Assembly (NCBI GenBank): GCA_023390055.1
Contig: JAEWDP010000166.1
Coordinates: 18,942 to 82,941 of the forward strand
Length of the DNA stretch: 64,000 bases
Direction of reading: 5' to 3'
Source of the DNA: Pseudomonadota bacterium
Lineage (GTDB): Bacteria > Pseudomonadota > Alphaproteobacteria > Rhizobiales > Rhizobiaceae
Below are positions 41,283 to 52,387 of the stretch, piece after piece (position 1 is the first letter of the stretch; every line of letters starts with the position of its first letter). The translations under genes and the position numbers were made by a program. The notes under the pieces are model-generated. The model saw nothing but the letters and a program-made list of their open reading frames with translations, did no database searches and had not been told where the DNA came from.

Positions 41283-42442
41283 TTCAAAACCTCAAGGACG
41301 ATGGCGGCGGCCGCCTCACCCGGCGGCACAGATGTCTGCAGCCGTTTCCAAGTCAGGTCGAAGCCTTCCATCATGGCCTGGTGCTGGAGGCCCTGACAAG
41401 ACAGACGCTCCATCCATCTTGAGAGACTTCCCGGCCTGACCATCTCATTGATGTATTCTGGGACCACGACATAGTCGGCAATCAGATTGGGAAGTGCCGC
41501 CGACCACGTCTTAATGCGCTTCGACAAAAGCGTAACCAGCCAATCCGCCTTGTAACTGGAGACGACTGGCACGCCCGCGAGCGCTAGCTCCAGTATGACC
41601 GTTCCCGATGCAGCGAGCGCCACGTCTGCGTCTGCGAAAGCCGCCCACTTGTCTTCAACCGACACGGTCACTTCCGCTCTGATTGGTAGATCATCGGCGA
41701 TCTTGCGCACGAGCGCCTCCTGCCTCGCGACGGTCGGCAACACAAATCGCGTCGGTCCGTTGCGTTTTACAAACTCCTCGGCCGCAAGTCCGAAAATCGG
41801 CAGGAGCGCGCGGATTTCAGCAGAACGGGAGCCTGGCAGAAGCAAGATGGTGCGGGCTTCGTCCTTCACCTTAAAGGCTTTCTTCTGACGAACGGAACGC
41901 ACCTTGAGCAGCTCCGGATCAGTTATCAGTCTGTGGCCTACGAAGGTCGTCGTCGGTCCCCGAAGATCCCGCATGACCTTCGGTTCAAACGGCAAGACGG
42001 CAAGAACGTGATCGACATAGGGAACCATTGCCCGGGCTCGATACGCCTTCCACGCCCATACACTTGGGCAGACATAGTCAACAATGGGCAGATCAGGCAG
42101 GGCAGCTCTGACCCGTTTTGCAACGCGATGGGTAAAATCGGGACTGTCAACGATTACCAATACGTCCGGTCGCGCCTGGACGATTGCATCTGCTGTCTGA
42201 CGAATACGCCGCAACAATTGCGGCAAGCGAGAAATAACCTGGGTAAAACCCATGATCGAGAGTTCGGAAAAATCGAAAAGTGACTTCAAACCCTGTGCTT
42301 GCAGAGCGTCACCGCCAATTCCTACGAGCTCGACAGACACATCATGCCTGGATCGCAATGCTGAGACGAGATCGGCACCGAGCAGGTCGCCGGAAACCTC
42401 CCCTGCAACGACTGCAAGCTTCAGCGGCTCCATCGCCATCAC
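41264..42442 (-). CDS. lpxB: Lipid-A-disaccharide synthase
   Basis: A 392-residue GT19 glycosyltransferase that joins lipid X and UDP-2,3-diacylglucosamine to make the lipid A disaccharide. N-terminal VVAGEVSGDLLGADL, then YVCPSVWAWK, LLPGSRSAEI and ASGTVILELAL. Its ATG overlaps the lpxI stop by 4 nt (MMAMEPLK; ATG 42433 is an alternative start). Last gene of the minus-strand lipid A operon. Confidence 0.96.
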   Translation of the reverse strand: MMAMEPLKLAVVAGEVSGDLLGADLVSALRSRHDVSVELVGIGGDALQAQGLKSLFDFSELSIMGFTQVISRLPQLLRRIRQTADAIVQARPDVLVIVDSPDFTHRVAKRVRAALPDLPIVDYVCPSVWAWKAYRARAMVPYVDHVLAVLPFEPKVMRDLRGPTTTFVGHRLITDPELLKVRSVRQKKAFKVKDEARTILLLPGSRSAEIRALLPIFGLAAEEFVKRNGPTRFVLPTVARQEALVRKIADDLPIRAEVTVSVEDKWAAFADADVALAASGTVILELALAGVPVVSSYKADWLVTLLSKRIKTWSAALPNLIADYVVVPEYINEMVRPGSLSRWMERLSCQGLQHQAMMEGFDLTWKRLQTSVPPGEAAAAIVLEVLNKKKPG

Positions 42443-43323
42443 AGCCCTCCCTGCGGCAGTCCGGGGTCAATTCCACAGACAAACAGGCCGACCCTTTCGG
42501 CAGCTGCAATGATTTCCTGTTCGTCAAGGACAAGTGAACGCCCAGCTTCTACAGCAATACCTGCAAGGCCCGCATCATGCGCATTTGTTACTGTTGACGG
42601 ACCAATGGCTGGAAGGTCGGCACGCATGTCCTGCTGTGGCTTGCACAGTTTCACGAGAACACCTTTGCGGCGTGTGGAAATACGACCTTCCTTTCGCAAC
42701 ACCATGACGCGCTCGAGCATCTCGTCGGTGCCTTCGACACCTTCCAGTGCCACAATCCTGCCACCAATGCTGACTGCCCCCTGCCCGACATCAAGCACAC
42801 CCAATGCCAGGGCTGCCCGGATACCTTCGTGGATATCGCGAACATCTTCCGCCGAGGGACTGCTGGTGGTCAGAACGCCCGGCCTTGCCAATAGACCAGG
42901 CGCAATCTCGTGGGCGCCTATCACGCGACAGCCAATGCCCTCGAAGAGCTTTATGACCATTTGAAGGACGGTGTCGTCACCACCAGACAACAGCGTACGC
43001 AAGGCTGCCGGCAAACGAAGTATCGTGCGCAGTGTCGGACGGATATCGTGCAATTCCGGACGACGGCGCACTGCTCCCGACATGACGACCCTGTCGACAC
43101 CCTTCAGGCGAATAAAGCGTTCGATGGCGGCAAGATTTCCAACCCCCGTCGTCAACGTCTCGTAGCCATCAAAGTTCTGGTCTGCCTCATCGGCAAGGGT
43201 CACGATAACCGGGTCTTCACCCGCTGCGCGAGCAGCTTCGGCAAGGTGAAGCGGCAATTGCCCCCAGCCGGCGACTATCGCCAGGCGCCCCTTCTTCACG
43301 GGCGGCCGCGACGCGGTTTCCAT
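42439..43323 (-). CDS. lpxI: UDP-2,3-diacylglucosamine pyrophosphatase LpxI
   Basis: A 294-residue enzyme (former DUF1009) that hydrolyses UDP-2,3-diacylglucosamine to lipid X and UMP, replacing LpxH in alphaproteobacteria. Motifs: IVAGWGQLPLHLAEAAR at the start, VMSGAVRRRPEL, and near the end AIGPSTVTNAHDAGLAG then GIAVEAGRSLVLD. It sits between lpxA (3 bp away) and lpxB, as expected for this pathway variant. Confidence 0.95.
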   Translation of the reverse strand: METASRPPVKKGRLAIVAGWGQLPLHLAEAARAAGEDPVIVTLADEADQNFDGYETLTTGVGNLAAIERFIRLKGVDRVVMSGAVRRRPELHDIRPTLRTILRLPAALRTLLSGGDDTVLQMVIKLFEGIGCRVIGAHEIAPGLLARPGVLTTSSPSAEDVRDIHEGIRAALALGVLDVGQGAVSIGGRIVALEGVEGTDEMLERVMVLRKEGRISTRRKGVLVKLCKPQQDMRADLPAIGPSTVTNAHDAGLAGIAVEAGRSLVLDEQEIIAAAERVGLFVCGIDPGLPQGGL

Positions 43324-43326
43324 CCC

Positions 43327-44142
43327 TCAGGCTTTGCCGCGGAACGGGGATGAAATCGCACGATCGCTGTCTTCAGCGATGAAATCGAGAATCTCGATCA
43401 CCTGCTCGCAATCAGCATAGTCGGCGCGAATTGCCGCCGCATTGCTTCTGATATTGCCCCCACCTTCGAAGATCTGCTTGAAGGCACGTCGGACCCTGTG
43501 GATCGTTGCACGCTCGATACCGGCACGTGTCATCCCCACGATATTGAGACCGGCCAGAATTCCAGGATTGCCATTCAGCATGCCATAGGGAATGACGTCA
43601 TAGGCCACTCCGGACAGGCCACCAATAAATGCATTGCGTCCGATACGGCCGAACTGATGAACGGCAGAGCCACCACCCAGGATCGCATTATCTCCGACTT
43701 TGACATGCCCGGCGAGCATGACGTTGTTCGACATCACAATCCCGTCACCAAGCAGGCAATCATGTGCAACATGCGAATTGGCCAAAAACAGGCAATTGCT
43801 GCCGATGACTGTCTTGCCGCCACCACCAACCGTGCCCATGTTGATGGTCACGCCTTCACGCATCGTGCAATTGTCACCGATGGTCAGCGTGGAACTTGCC
43901 CCTGCTTCATGCAGGCTTTGCGATACTCCGCCAATGACAGCCATGGGAAAGATACGGCAACTGCGGCCGATCTCCGTCTTTCCCGTAACCACGGCATGTG
44001 AGACAAGTTGTGTACCGTCTCTCAGGACGACGTCACATCCGACGGTGCAGAAGGGACCAACCGAGACACCCTCGCCGATCGTTGCACCATCTTCCACGAT
44101 CGCCATCGGGTGGATCTTCGCGCTGTCGGCAATCTTGCTCAT
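43327..44142 (-). CDS. lpxA: UDP-N-acetylglucosamine acyltransferase
   Basis: A 271-residue left-handed beta-helix enzyme for the first step of lipid A synthesis. Hexapeptide repeats fill residues ~10-190 ([17 protein letters not shown] onward), with the catalytic His in NSHVAHDC. The C-terminal helices follow ([11 protein letters not shown]). Its ATG overlaps the fabZ stop by 4 nt. Confidence 0.96.
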   Translation of the reverse strand: MSKIADSAKIHPMAIVEDGATIGEGVSVGPFCTVGCDVVLRDGTQLVSHAVVTGKTEIGRSCRIFPMAVIGGVSQSLHEAGASSTLTIGDNCTMREGVTINMGTVGGGGKTVIGSNCLFLANSHVAHDCLLGDGIVMSNNVMLAGHVKVGDNAILGGGSAVHQFGRIGRNAFIGGLSGVAYDVIPYGMLNGNPGILAGLNIVGMTRAGIERATIHRVRRAFKQIFEGGGNIRSNAAAIRADYADCEQVIEILDFIAEDSDRAISSPFRGKA

Positions 44143-44606
44143 TCACCATCCTTGCGGCGGATCATTGCGCCGATATCTGCTTCTGCAACAAGTGCCCCAT
44201 CCACCTTCGCATCGCAATGGAACTTCCAGATATTACCACGCTGTTTGTGCTTGGTAACATGAAACTCAACACGATCGCCGGGTACGACCGGCTTTCTGAA
44301 GCGCGCATTGTCAATCGTCATGAAGTAGACGAGATCGCCACCTTGCCCTTGCTTGCGAGCGCAGATCGCACCAGCAGTCTGCGCCATCCCCTCGATCAGC
44401 AACACGCCTGGCATGATTGGCTGTTCAGGAAAATGGCCCGTGAAATGCGGCTCGTTCGCCGTCACATTCTTGATACCGATAGCCGCATCATCGCCGTTGA
44501 TCTCGATAATGCGGTCTACAAGAAGAAACGGATACCGATGCGGCAAAAGTTTCATGATCTCCAGAATATCAGCGGTCCCGAGCGTAGCGCCGGCCTCTTC
44601 ACTCAT
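44139..44606 (-). CDS. fabZ: 3-hydroxyacyl-ACP dehydratase FabZ
   Basis: A 155-residue hot-dog dehydratase of fatty acid elongation, working on the same 3-hydroxyacyl-ACP pool that LpxA and LpxD use. Catalytic motif [16 protein letters not shown] with the His, then the Glu in IEGMAQTAG. Start ATG 44606 has AGGAG six bases upstream and overlaps lpxD by 8 nt; ATG 44636 would overlap by 38. Confidence 0.95.
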   Translation of the reverse strand: MSEEAGATLGTADILEIMKLLPHRYPFLLVDRIIEINGDDAAIGIKNVTANEPHFTGHFPEQPIMPGVLLIEGMAQTAGAICARKQGQGGDLVYFMTIDNARFRKPVVPGDRVEFHVTKHKQRGNIWKFHCDAKVDGALVAEADIGAMIRRKDGE

Positions 44607-45663
44607 TCCTGTCTCCTCTACGCTTGGCGCGCTCATCCGACCGTGTCATCGCCTCGGCGACATCGCGCAGAAAGTCCTTGAGCGGCCTTGCGGGTATCCC
44701 GCCGAAGCGGGCACCTGCCGGCACGTCGCCAACGACACCGCTCATGGCTGCAATCTGCACACCGTCACCAATCTTGATATGACCATTGATACCACTTGCG
44801 CCGCCGATCATCACTCCATTGCCGATGGTCGTCGATCCGGCGATCCCAACACCGCTGACAATGCCGCAATGACGGCCGATACGAACATTGTGACCAACCT
44901 GGACCTGGTTGTCGATCTTCGTACCCTCGCCGATGACCGTATCATCCATCGTACCACGATCAATTGTGGTATTGGCTCCGATCTCGACATTATCCTGGAT
45001 GATGACACGGCCAATCTGGACAATTTTCAACATGCCCGCAGGGCCTGGCGCGTAGCCGAAGCCATCCTGGCCAATACGCACACCATTATGAATGATGACA
45101 TCGTTACCAATCAAGGCTGCAATCACCGTTGCACCCGCGGCGATCGAGCAATTGCGGCCGACCTGGACGTCCGCACCGATGACAGCGCCCGCGCCTATGC
45201 GGGTTCCGGCCCCGATCGTGGCGCGCGCCCCGACAACCGCCATCGGCTCGATCTCGACACCCGATTCAAGCACAGCCGTATCATCCACAAAGGCAGCCGG
45301 ATGGACCCCGGATCCCGGCGACACCACAGCGGATGGCCGCAACGCAGCGGGATGTAACAGCGCCCCTGCCCTGGCAAAGGCCGTATGCGGCGTCGGCGTC
45401 AAAAGTACCGGTATATGGTCCGGAATAATCGATCTTATCGCCTCATCACAGAGAATTGCAGACGCATTGCATGTCGTCAGTTCCTCGCGTCCCTTGCGTG
45501 AAAGCAGATAACAGACGTCTCCCTCGCGTGCCCGTGCGACAGGCGCAACGGAAAAGATGCGTTTTTCGGAAACGGTATCGTCAAGCAACTCTACCCCAAG
45601 ACGGGTCGCCAGCTCACGCAGGCTTATCCCGTCATGGGGTGGAAAAAAGGCGTTTAGTTCCAT
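44599..45663 (-). CDS. lpxD: UDP-3-O-(3-hydroxymyristoyl)glucosamine N-acyltransferase
   Basis: A 354-residue acyltransferase, third step of lipid A synthesis. The N-terminal uridine-binding domain starts [15 protein letters not shown]; hexapeptide repeats run from about 110 to 320 ([16 protein letters not shown]; catalytic His within [12 protein letters not shown]). It ends in a basic tail. It is 53 bp downstream of bamA. Confidence 0.96.
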   Translation of the reverse strand: MELNAFFPPHDGISLRELATRLGVELLDDTVSEKRIFSVAPVARAREGDVCYLLSRKGREELTTCNASAILCDEAIRSIIPDHIPVLLTPTPHTAFARAGALLHPAALRPSAVVSPGSGVHPAAFVDDTAVLESGVEIEPMAVVGARATIGAGTRIGAGAVIGADVQVGRNCSIAAGATVIAALIGNDVIIHNGVRIGQDGFGYAPGPAGMLKIVQIGRVIIQDNVEIGANTTIDRGTMDDTVIGEGTKIDNQVQVGHNVRIGRHCGIVSGVGIAGSTTIGNGVMIGGASGINGHIKIGDGVQIAAMSGVVGDVPAGARFGGIPARPLKDFLRDVAEAMTRSDERAKRRGDRNE

Positions 45664-45716
45664 CAGGTTAAACTGCTCCAGAACAGATATCGACCGCAGT
45701 TTCGATCAGTCCGTGA

Positions 45717-48047
45717 TCAGAACTGGTTCGCCATGCTGAACCGGAATTCCTGTGTTTCGTCAAAATCTTCCTTGACGATCGGAACTGCATAGTCGAAGCG
45801 GATCGATCCGAACGGCGACGCCCACTGGATGCCGGCGCCGACGGATGCACGCCATGACATGCTTGTCCCCACCGCGCCAGCGCTATTGCCGACATCATTG
45901 CCGTAAAGCGTACCGGCGTCAGCAAAGAAGGCTGCACGCAGGCCAAAGTCTTCCGGGAAGGCCGGCATCGGCATGGTTACTTCGGCGGAGGCCGTGAAAT
46001 AGGTCGTTCCACCAAGCGCATCGCCATTGGGCATGCGCGGACCGATACCATTGCTCTCAAAACCGCGGACCTGACGCCCACCGATTGTGAACTGGTCGAA
46101 GACATAGAGCGAATCGCCCGTCTTGGCGACATGACCGGCACCGACTGCAACTGACCCGATGATGTCGGCTTCATCCGAAAGGAGGTGGAAGTAACGGGCA
46201 CGTCCATAGATCTTGTAATACTCGGAATCACCACCCAGACCGGCATATTCATGCGTGATCGACGCATAGATGCCCTCGCGCGCCAGCGTGTTGCTGTCGA
46301 GCGTGTTGTATGTGAGCGTCTGTGAGATCAAAGACTGCTGGAACGGGCTGTTCTCTACAAGATCCAGATAAGGCCTGGAGAGTTCCCTCATCCAGTCCCC
46401 CTCGCCGTCGTAGTCGATTTCCTTGTAGGTGTAGCGGAATGTCGTCGCCAGATCCTCGGTGATCGGCGCTGTCACACGCAGTGTCACGCCCTGCTCGGAA
46501 TAGTCATAATAGCTTTCCGACGAGGATTCATTCTTGAAGATGTCGAAACCGGCAGCCAGACGATAGCCAAGGAAATAGGGCTCGGTGAACGACAGGCTGA
46601 AATTGCGGGCATCATCAAGACCACCACCAACGGCAACACGAATGAACTGTCCGCGACCGAGGAAGTTCTTCTCCTCGATGGAGGCTTCGACGATGAAGCC
46701 GTCACCACCAGCCGAATAACCGGCACCGATCCCGAACGAGCCTGTTGGCTGATCCTCGACATCGACGATCACGACGACGCGGTCGGAAGCAGAACCCTGC
46801 GACGTCGAGATATTCACGGTCGTAAAGTAACCGAGGGCCTCAAGACGACGCTTGGCACGCGAAATCATCTGCTGATTGAAGGCATCACCTTCACTGAAGT
46901 CGAATTCACGACGGATGACAAAGTCCCGTGTGCGGGTATTGCCGCGGATCTCGATCCGCTCGATATAGGCGCGCTCGCCCTGGTCAACCAGGTAGGAAAC
47001 ACCGACCGTCTGGTTCGCAAAATTGCGATCGCCACGCGGTGTCACCCGTGCGAACGGATAGCCTTCCGACGCCACACGCTGAGAGATGGCCTCCATCGAC
47101 TTCTGGATGTCTTCCGCATCATAGGGATCACCGGTCCTCGTGCGCACCAGGCGCTGAAGGTCTTCCGAGCCCACACCCTCGACAGTGGATTCCACGATAA
47201 TGTCACCAAAACGGTAGCGTGCACCCTCATCGACAGTGAATGTGATGTTGTACTGATTGGATGCTTCATCGAGAACCGCATCCGATGAAATGATGCGGAA
47301 ATCCGGATAGCCATGATTGTAATAGAACTTGCGCAGCGCATCTTCATCGGCACGCAACTTGTCAGGGCTGTAGACATCCTTGCGCGTCAGGAATGAAAGC
47401 GGGCCGGATTCCTTGGTCAGGATCACCGACTGCAGACGACCGTCGCCATAGGCCTGGTTACCCACAAAATTGATATTGGCGATCTTCGTGCGGTCGCCTT
47501 CATTGATCACGAAGGCGAGATTGACACGGCCCTCGCCCACAGATGCGGTCTGCGTCGTGACCTCGATGTCGCTTCGGCCGATCGCAGCATAGGCTTCACG
47601 GATGCGTTCGATATCGGCATTGATCAGGTCCTGGCTAAAGGGCCCGAGCGGCTGGGTCTGGACGACAGCGGCAAGCTTGTCATCCTTGACCTTGCGGTTA
47701 CCGTTGAACACGACCTGATTGACCAGCTGGTTTTCGCTGACCGTGACGACAAGCGTGCTACCGGAAACCGCAATACGGACGTCGGAGAAATAACCTGTGG
47801 AATAGAGCCGCTTGACCGATTCATCAATGTCAGCATTCGTGAAACTGACGCCCGGCTGGATCGTCAGATTTGAGCGGACGGCCTCTTGCCCGGCGCGTTC
47901 GGCACCGCGGACCTGGACATTGCGGATAACGGCAGCTTCCGCGACAGAAGCCGAGGCAAGTACCGATACGCCCGCACCTGATGCAACAACACTAGCAGAC
48001 AGCGCAAACGCCGACACTGCGTTCAAAAATCTTGAACCAGCCTTCAT
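45717..48047 (-). CDS. bamA: Outer-membrane assembly factor BamA
   Basis: A 776-residue outer-membrane protein that inserts beta-barrels. ATG 48047 gives a signal peptide (MKAGSRFLNAVSAFAL..., cleavage likely after SVAEA); the open frame above it has no family sequence. Five POTRA domains (first IRNVQVRGAERAG) precede the 16-strand barrel from ~430, and the last residues RFSMANQF end in Phe, as expected for BamA recognition. It lies between rseP and lpxD. Confidence 0.96.
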   Translation of the reverse strand: MKAGSRFLNAVSAFALSASVVASGAGVSVLASASVAEAAVIRNVQVRGAERAGQEAVRSNLTIQPGVSFTNADIDESVKRLYSTGYFSDVRIAVSGSTLVVTVSENQLVNQVVFNGNRKVKDDKLAAVVQTQPLGPFSQDLINADIERIREAYAAIGRSDIEVTTQTASVGEGRVNLAFVINEGDRTKIANINFVGNQAYGDGRLQSVILTKESGPLSFLTRKDVYSPDKLRADEDALRKFYYNHGYPDFRIISSDAVLDEASNQYNITFTVDEGARYRFGDIIVESTVEGVGSEDLQRLVRTRTGDPYDAEDIQKSMEAISQRVASEGYPFARVTPRGDRNFANQTVGVSYLVDQGERAYIERIEIRGNTRTRDFVIRREFDFSEGDAFNQQMISRAKRRLEALGYFTTVNISTSQGSASDRVVVIVDVEDQPTGSFGIGAGYSAGGDGFIVEASIEEKNFLGRGQFIRVAVGGGLDDARNFSLSFTEPYFLGYRLAAGFDIFKNESSSESYYDYSEQGVTLRVTAPITEDLATTFRYTYKEIDYDGEGDWMRELSRPYLDLVENSPFQQSLISQTLTYNTLDSNTLAREGIYASITHEYAGLGGDSEYYKIYGRARYFHLLSDEADIIGSVAVGAGHVAKTGDSLYVFDQFTIGGRQVRGFESNGIGPRMPNGDALGGTTYFTASAEVTMPMPAFPEDFGLRAAFFADAGTLYGNDVGNSAGAVGTSMSWRASVGAGIQWASPFGSIRFDYAVPIVKEDFDETQEFRFSMANQF

Positions 48048-48235
48048 TTCAAATATTACCTTTGCTCCGTTGTCCCTCGACGGGCAAACCCCGACTCCGG
48101 TCACACGTGTGTCGTTTTACCTTCTTTTGTTCTACAAGCAAGGCATCACGTTAAATTCTGTTTACTTCCGCGCAAGGCGTGACCCATAGGCCACGCAGAA
48201 CTCAAATTACGGTAAACAAATAGTTTTAGTTAAAT

Positions 48236-49363
48236 TCAACCGATCCAGCGGCCAAATGTGTCATTCCAGGTGGCAAAGACCATCAGTGTCAGGATCAACG
48301 CCAGACCGAAACGAAAGACCACATCCTGCACCCTTGGACTGAGCGGGCGTCCCCTGACCGCCTCTAGCGCATACATTAAGAGATGTCCGCCATCGAGGAC
48401 CGGGATCGGAAAGAGGTTCATCAATCCAAGAGAGACCGAAATGACTGCAGCAAAGTTCAAGACGGCGGCCAGTCCGAGGCTTGCCATCTGCCCGGTCGTT
48501 TCGGCAATCCGGATAGGTCCGCCTATCTGGTCGGCACTCATGCGGCCGGCAAAGATATTGCCCAGATAGGCAAAGGTTCCACTGATGATGTGGCCGGTTT
48601 CGCGCACCCCTTCGGCAACGGCTTCCAGTGGAGAATAGGTCTGCAGGCGAAAATTGCCCTGTTCGGCATTGGTGACGATGCCGATCTGGCCAAGCTCGAC
48701 CTTGTTGCCGAACTGGTCTGTGATTTCTGTTCGCTTCGGCGTAACCGGAAATTCGATCTCCTGGCCGTCACGTTCAACGGTAATGAGGATTTTCGTCTCG
48801 GGGCGAACCGCGACATATCGACGAACATCATCAAATGTCCGTATCCGTTCGCCATCGAGGGCCACCAGCAGATCGCCTGGCGCAATGCCGGCAACCTCCG
48901 CGGCACTTTCAGCCCGCACCTCTGCGACAACAGGGTCTGACACCATCTTGCCATAGGTGATGAACAGGGCTGCAAAAATCGCGATTGCCAGGATGAAATT
49001 CGCAATCGGGCCAGCTGCGACGGTCGCCGCCCGCTTCCACAGTTTTGCACCAGCAAGTGTCTGTGCCCGCTCCGCCTCGCTCAATCCCTGGAGGCCGGTC
49101 GTATCCGGCATGCTGGCGACATCTTCGTCACCAAAGAACTTGACGTAGCCGCCAAGCGGGATTGCACAAAGCTTCCAGCGCGTCCCGTGGCCATCGGTAA
49201 ATCCGAGCAGTTCGGGCCCGAATCCGACAGAAAAGGCCGTTACACGGATCCCGCACCAGCGCCCGACAAGATAGTGCCCAAGCTCATGGATGAACACGAG
49301 CACCGACAAGACGACGATGAAAGGGATAATATAGTCCGTTAGAAGTCCGATGATCGCCATCAA
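48236..49363 (-). CDS. rseP: RIP zinc metalloprotease RseP
   Basis: A 375-residue site-2 protease of the inner membrane that cleaves anti-sigma factors and remnant signal peptides. HELGH in the first membrane segment carries two zinc ligands and the catalytic Glu; LDGG near the C-terminus (PVLDGGHLLMY) supplies the Asp ligand. One PDZ domain lies between, around residues 125-200. It is upstream of bamA, 188 bp away, as usual. Confidence 0.95.
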   Translation of the reverse strand: MMAIIGLLTDYIIPFIVVLSVLVFIHELGHYLVGRWCGIRVTAFSVGFGPELLGFTDGHGTRWKLCAIPLGGYVKFFGDEDVASMPDTTGLQGLSEAERAQTLAGAKLWKRAATVAAGPIANFILAIAIFAALFITYGKMVSDPVVAEVRAESAAEVAGIAPGDLLVALDGERIRTFDDVRRYVAVRPETKILITVERDGQEIEFPVTPKRTEITDQFGNKVELGQIGIVTNAEQGNFRLQTYSPLEAVAEGVRETGHIISGTFAYLGNIFAGRMSADQIGGPIRIAETTGQMASLGLAAVLNFAAVISVSLGLMNLFPIPVLDGGHLLMYALEAVRGRPLSPRVQDVVFRFGLALILTLMVFATWNDTFGRWIG

Positions 49364-49399
49364 CCAATCCGTTCAGTTCACCGGTCGCAATCGGCAAGT

Positions 49400-50233
49400 T
49401 CACATGCCAAAGATAAATTCCGCGACCGTGATGCCAGCATGGCCCTTCAAGGGGCCATAGACAAGCGTCATTAGAAATACTGCGAAGCAGGCAAAAACGA
49501 GACCGTCGACACGGTCCATTACACCGCCATGACCCGGAATGAGCTGACTTGAATCCTTCACGCCGAAGCGACGCTTGATGAAGGATTCAAACAGGTCTCC
49601 AATCTGGCTCGCCACAGACAGAACCAGTGCCAGTACAATGATCCATGCCGAGACGCGTCCGAAGATTGCCAGCGTGACTAGCGAACCGGCGACGATTGCT
49701 GCAAGCGTTCCGCCAACTGCCCCCGACCATGTCTTTCCGGGGGAAATCCGTGGCGCAAGTTTCGGGCCTTTCAGAGCGCGCCCGACAAAATAGGCCAGAA
49801 TATCTGTTGCCCAGACGATGGCAAAGATCAGGAGGATGGCGGCAAGCCCCAACGCACCTGTGTCCCTGATGGCTGCAAGCGATACTCCGCTCAGACCGGC
49901 ATATACCAATCCACCCGGCAACCACCACGTACCTCCGCCGACAATAACGAGGAGTGCAATCGTGATTGTCAGGCCACAAAGAAGCGGTACGCTCAAATCG
50001 GGATTGCCGAACGCAATATTTGCCGACAGCAAGATGAGCCCCACCCAGCCAATCAGGTTCCCGGTGAAGTTACGCTCCATCAATCGCGTTATTGTCGACC
50101 ATTCGAAATAAACGAGCAATGCGATGGCGGCAGCCAGCAGGCGAAATCCCAGTCCGCCGACCCAGGTCGCCGCCAGAACCAGTACCGCCAGAACCAGGCC
50201 TGACATGATGCGGAGCTTGAGTTCGGAACCCAT
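49400..50233 (-). CDS. cdsA: Phosphatidate cytidylyltransferase
   Basis: A 277-residue membrane enzyme that makes CDP-diacylglycerol, with about seven to eight membrane spans. The signature sits near the C-terminus (KRRFGVKDSSQLIPGHGG then MDRVDGL). Its ATG shares one base with the uppS stop (TGATG), so the two are coupled. Confidence 0.95.
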   Translation of the reverse strand: MGSELKLRIMSGLVLAVLVLAATWVGGLGFRLLAAAIALLVYFEWSTITRLMERNFTGNLIGWVGLILLSANIAFGNPDLSVPLLCGLTITIALLVIVGGGTWWLPGGLVYAGLSGVSLAAIRDTGALGLAAILLIFAIVWATDILAYFVGRALKGPKLAPRISPGKTWSGAVGGTLAAIVAGSLVTLAIFGRVSAWIIVLALVLSVASQIGDLFESFIKRRFGVKDSSQLIPGHGGVMDRVDGLVFACFAVFLMTLVYGPLKGHAGITVAEFIFGM

Positions 50234-50976
50234 CAGCCGACAACCGCCGTTGTCGTGTCGGAGACCCTGCCAAAGCGACGATCACGCGCTGCATAGATCT
50301 GCAGTGCTTCTTCAAACTGCTTCCGGTCGAAATCGGGCCAGTAGCCCGGCAGAAAAACAAGTTCCGCATAGGCAGCCTGCCATAGAAGAAAGTTCGACAA
50401 CCGTTCCTCGCCACTTGTGCGAATGATCAGGTCGGGATCCGGGATACCGACAGTATCAAGTCGATCGGCAATCGAACCGGCATTGATATCGTCGGGCCTG
50501 ATGAGACCGGCCTCCACATCTTTTGCCAACTTGACAGTTGCACGCACGATTTCGTCGCGGGCACCATAGTTGAAGGCAATGACGAGTGTCATTGCGGTGT
50601 TTTCCCTGGTTGTTTCTTCAGCCTCCAGAAGCAGCGGCAGGATGTCGCTGCGCAGGTTTTCCCGCTCACCGATTATCCGGATACGGATATTTTCACGATG
50701 AAGATCGGCAAGGTCGCGGCGAATAAACCGGCGCAACAGTCCAAGGAGGTCTTCTATTTCTGATTCAGGCCGTGACCAGTTCTCCGACGAGAAGGCAAAC
50801 AGGGTGAGATATCTGACGCCGGATTCGCCCGCAGCCTTGACGGCGGCGCGAACCGCTTCAACACCCTTGTTGTGACCAATCGTGCGTGCCAGGCCACGTT
50901 TTTTTGCCCAGCGCCCATTCCCATCCATGATGATGGCCACATGTTGCGGGATAACTGGGAGGTCGAGGTTCGCCAT
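50233..50976 (-). CDS. uppS: Undecaprenyl pyrophosphate synthase
   Basis: A 247-residue cis-prenyltransferase that makes the carrier lipid for peptidoglycan and LPS. Motif [15 protein letters not shown] holds the catalytic Asp and Arg; the C-terminal [15 protein letters not shown] is typical. ATG 50976 ([12 protein letters not shown]) is the canonical start; the GTG at 51033 that overlaps frr gives no family sequence. Confidence 0.95.
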   Translation of the reverse strand: MANLDLPVIPQHVAIIMDGNGRWAKKRGLARTIGHNKGVEAVRAAVKAAGESGVRYLTLFAFSSENWSRPESEIEDLLGLLRRFIRRDLADLHRENIRIRIIGERENLRSDILPLLLEAEETTRENTAMTLVIAFNYGARDEIVRATVKLAKDVEAGLIRPDDINAGSIADRLDTVGIPDPDLIIRTSGEERLSNFLLWQAAYAELVFLPGYWPDFDRKQFEEALQIYAARDRRFGRVSDTTTAVVG

Positions 50977-51032
50977 GATTTTTCCGGTTGTCGTCGCGAT
51001 CGCGGGAAAGGCTGAAACGGGACCGCTCGGCA

Positions 51033-51593
51033 CTAGACCTGCATGATTTCCTTTTCCTTGTCAGCAAGCAAGCGATCGATCTCGGAAATTGTATCATCAG
51101 TCATCTTCTGGACCCTGTCGGAGAGTGAGCGGCTTTCGTCCTGACCGATATCACCATCCTTCTCGGCTTTTTTTAGGTTGTCCATGCCGTCGCGACGAAC
51201 ATGACGAATCGCAACCTTTGCCTTTTCGGCATAGTCGTGGGCCACCTTCACGAGGGACTTGCGCCGTTCCTCGTTGAGTTCTGGAAGCGGTATGCGCAGG
51301 TTTTGACCATCGACGATCGGATTGAGGCCGAGGTTGGATTCGCGTATTGCACGATCAACCGTCCCGACCATGGACTTGTCCCATACTGAAACGCCCAGCA
51401 TGCGGGCTTCGGGCACGGTAATATTGGCAACCTGGTTCAGCGGCACCCGCGAACCATAGGCCTCAACCATGACCGGATCGAGAATATTGGCCGAGGCACG
51501 GCCGGTGCGCAGCGACGCCAAATCACTTTTGAACGCCCCAATGGCGCCATCCATCCGGCGCTTGATATCGTCAAGGTCAATCGTTCCAGTCAT
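51033..51593 (-). CDS. frr: Ribosome recycling factor
   Basis: A 186-residue factor that, with EF-G, splits post-termination ribosomes. Conserved stretches [19 protein letters not shown] and [16 protein letters not shown], and the C-terminal helix [15 protein letters not shown]. It is 37 bp downstream of pyrH. Confidence 0.97.
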   Translation of the reverse strand: MTGTIDLDDIKRRMDGAIGAFKSDLASLRTGRASANILDPVMVEAYGSRVPLNQVANITVPEARMLGVSVWDKSMVGTVDRAIRESNLGLNPIVDGQNLRIPLPELNEERRKSLVKVAHDYAEKAKVAIRHVRRDGMDNLKKAEKDGDIGQDESRSLSDRVQKMTDDTISEIDRLLADKEKEIMQV

Positions 51594-51630
51594 CCGTCTA
51601 CTCCCCTATCATTCAAGGTTGTCGAAACCG

Positions 51631-52353
51631 TCAGTGGTCGGCAACGATGGTCTTGCGACCGCCACCGGTCAATATCTGTGCAAAGCCGCCTTTTTCATGA
51701 ATGGAAAATACGATGATCGGAATCGCATTTTCACGTGCAAGCGCTACCGCCGCGACGTCCATGACAGCAAGTCCTTTGTCAAGAACTTCTCCGTGGGTCA
51801 GCGTTTCAAAACGTGTAGCATTCGGGTCCTTTTTCGGGTCGGCCGAATAGATGCCGTCAACCTGGGTCCCCTTGAAGATTGCCTCGGCGCCAATTTCAGC
51901 AGCTCGCAGCGCAGCTGCCGAATCGGTCGTGAAGAACGGGTTGCCGGTACCGCCGGCAAAGATCACCACCCTGCCCTGTTCCAGATGATGCAGGGTACGA
52001 AGCTGGGTAAAGCTTTCGCATATTTCCGGCATGGCAATCGCCGAAAGCACAACGGTATCGATGTTCAGCTTGCGCAGCGAGGTCGCAAGCGCCAATGCGT
52101 TGATCACGGTCGCCAGCATGCCCATGTGGTCGCCGGTCACCCGATCCCCACCCTTCGACGCGACTGCAACACCGCGAAAGATATTTCCGCCTCCGACGAC
52201 GACGCCGACCTCGACGCCCATAACCCGGGCTTCAGCGATATCGGACGCGATACGATCGGCAACGGCGACATCGATGCCGAACCCCTGGCTACCCATCAGG
52301 GCTTCACCGGAGGCCTTAAGAAGAACGCGTTTGTAGGTGGTCTTGGCGGGCAT
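51631..52353 (-). CDS. pyrH: UMP kinase
   Basis: A 240-residue hexameric kinase of the amino acid kinase fold that phosphorylates UMP to UDP. Motifs: VLLKASGEALMG at the start, VVGGGNIFRG, and TGNPFFTTDSAAALRAAEIG. ATG 52353 follows an AGGAG; the upstream extension to 52410 is not family sequence. It follows tsf after a strong hairpin. Confidence 0.97.
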   Translation of the reverse strand: MPAKTTYKRVLLKASGEALMGSQGFGIDVAVADRIASDIAEARVMGVEVGVVVGGGNIFRGVAVASKGGDRVTGDHMGMLATVINALALATSLRKLNIDTVVLSAIAMPEICESFTQLRTLHHLEQGRVVIFAGGTGNPFFTTDSAAALRAAEIGAEAIFKGTQVDGIYSADPKKDPNATRFETLTHGEVLDKGLAVMDVAAVALARENAIPIIVFSIHEKGGFAQILTGGGRKTIVADH

Positions 52354-52387
52354 GGTTGCTCCTGACATTCGGACGGACATGCGGATA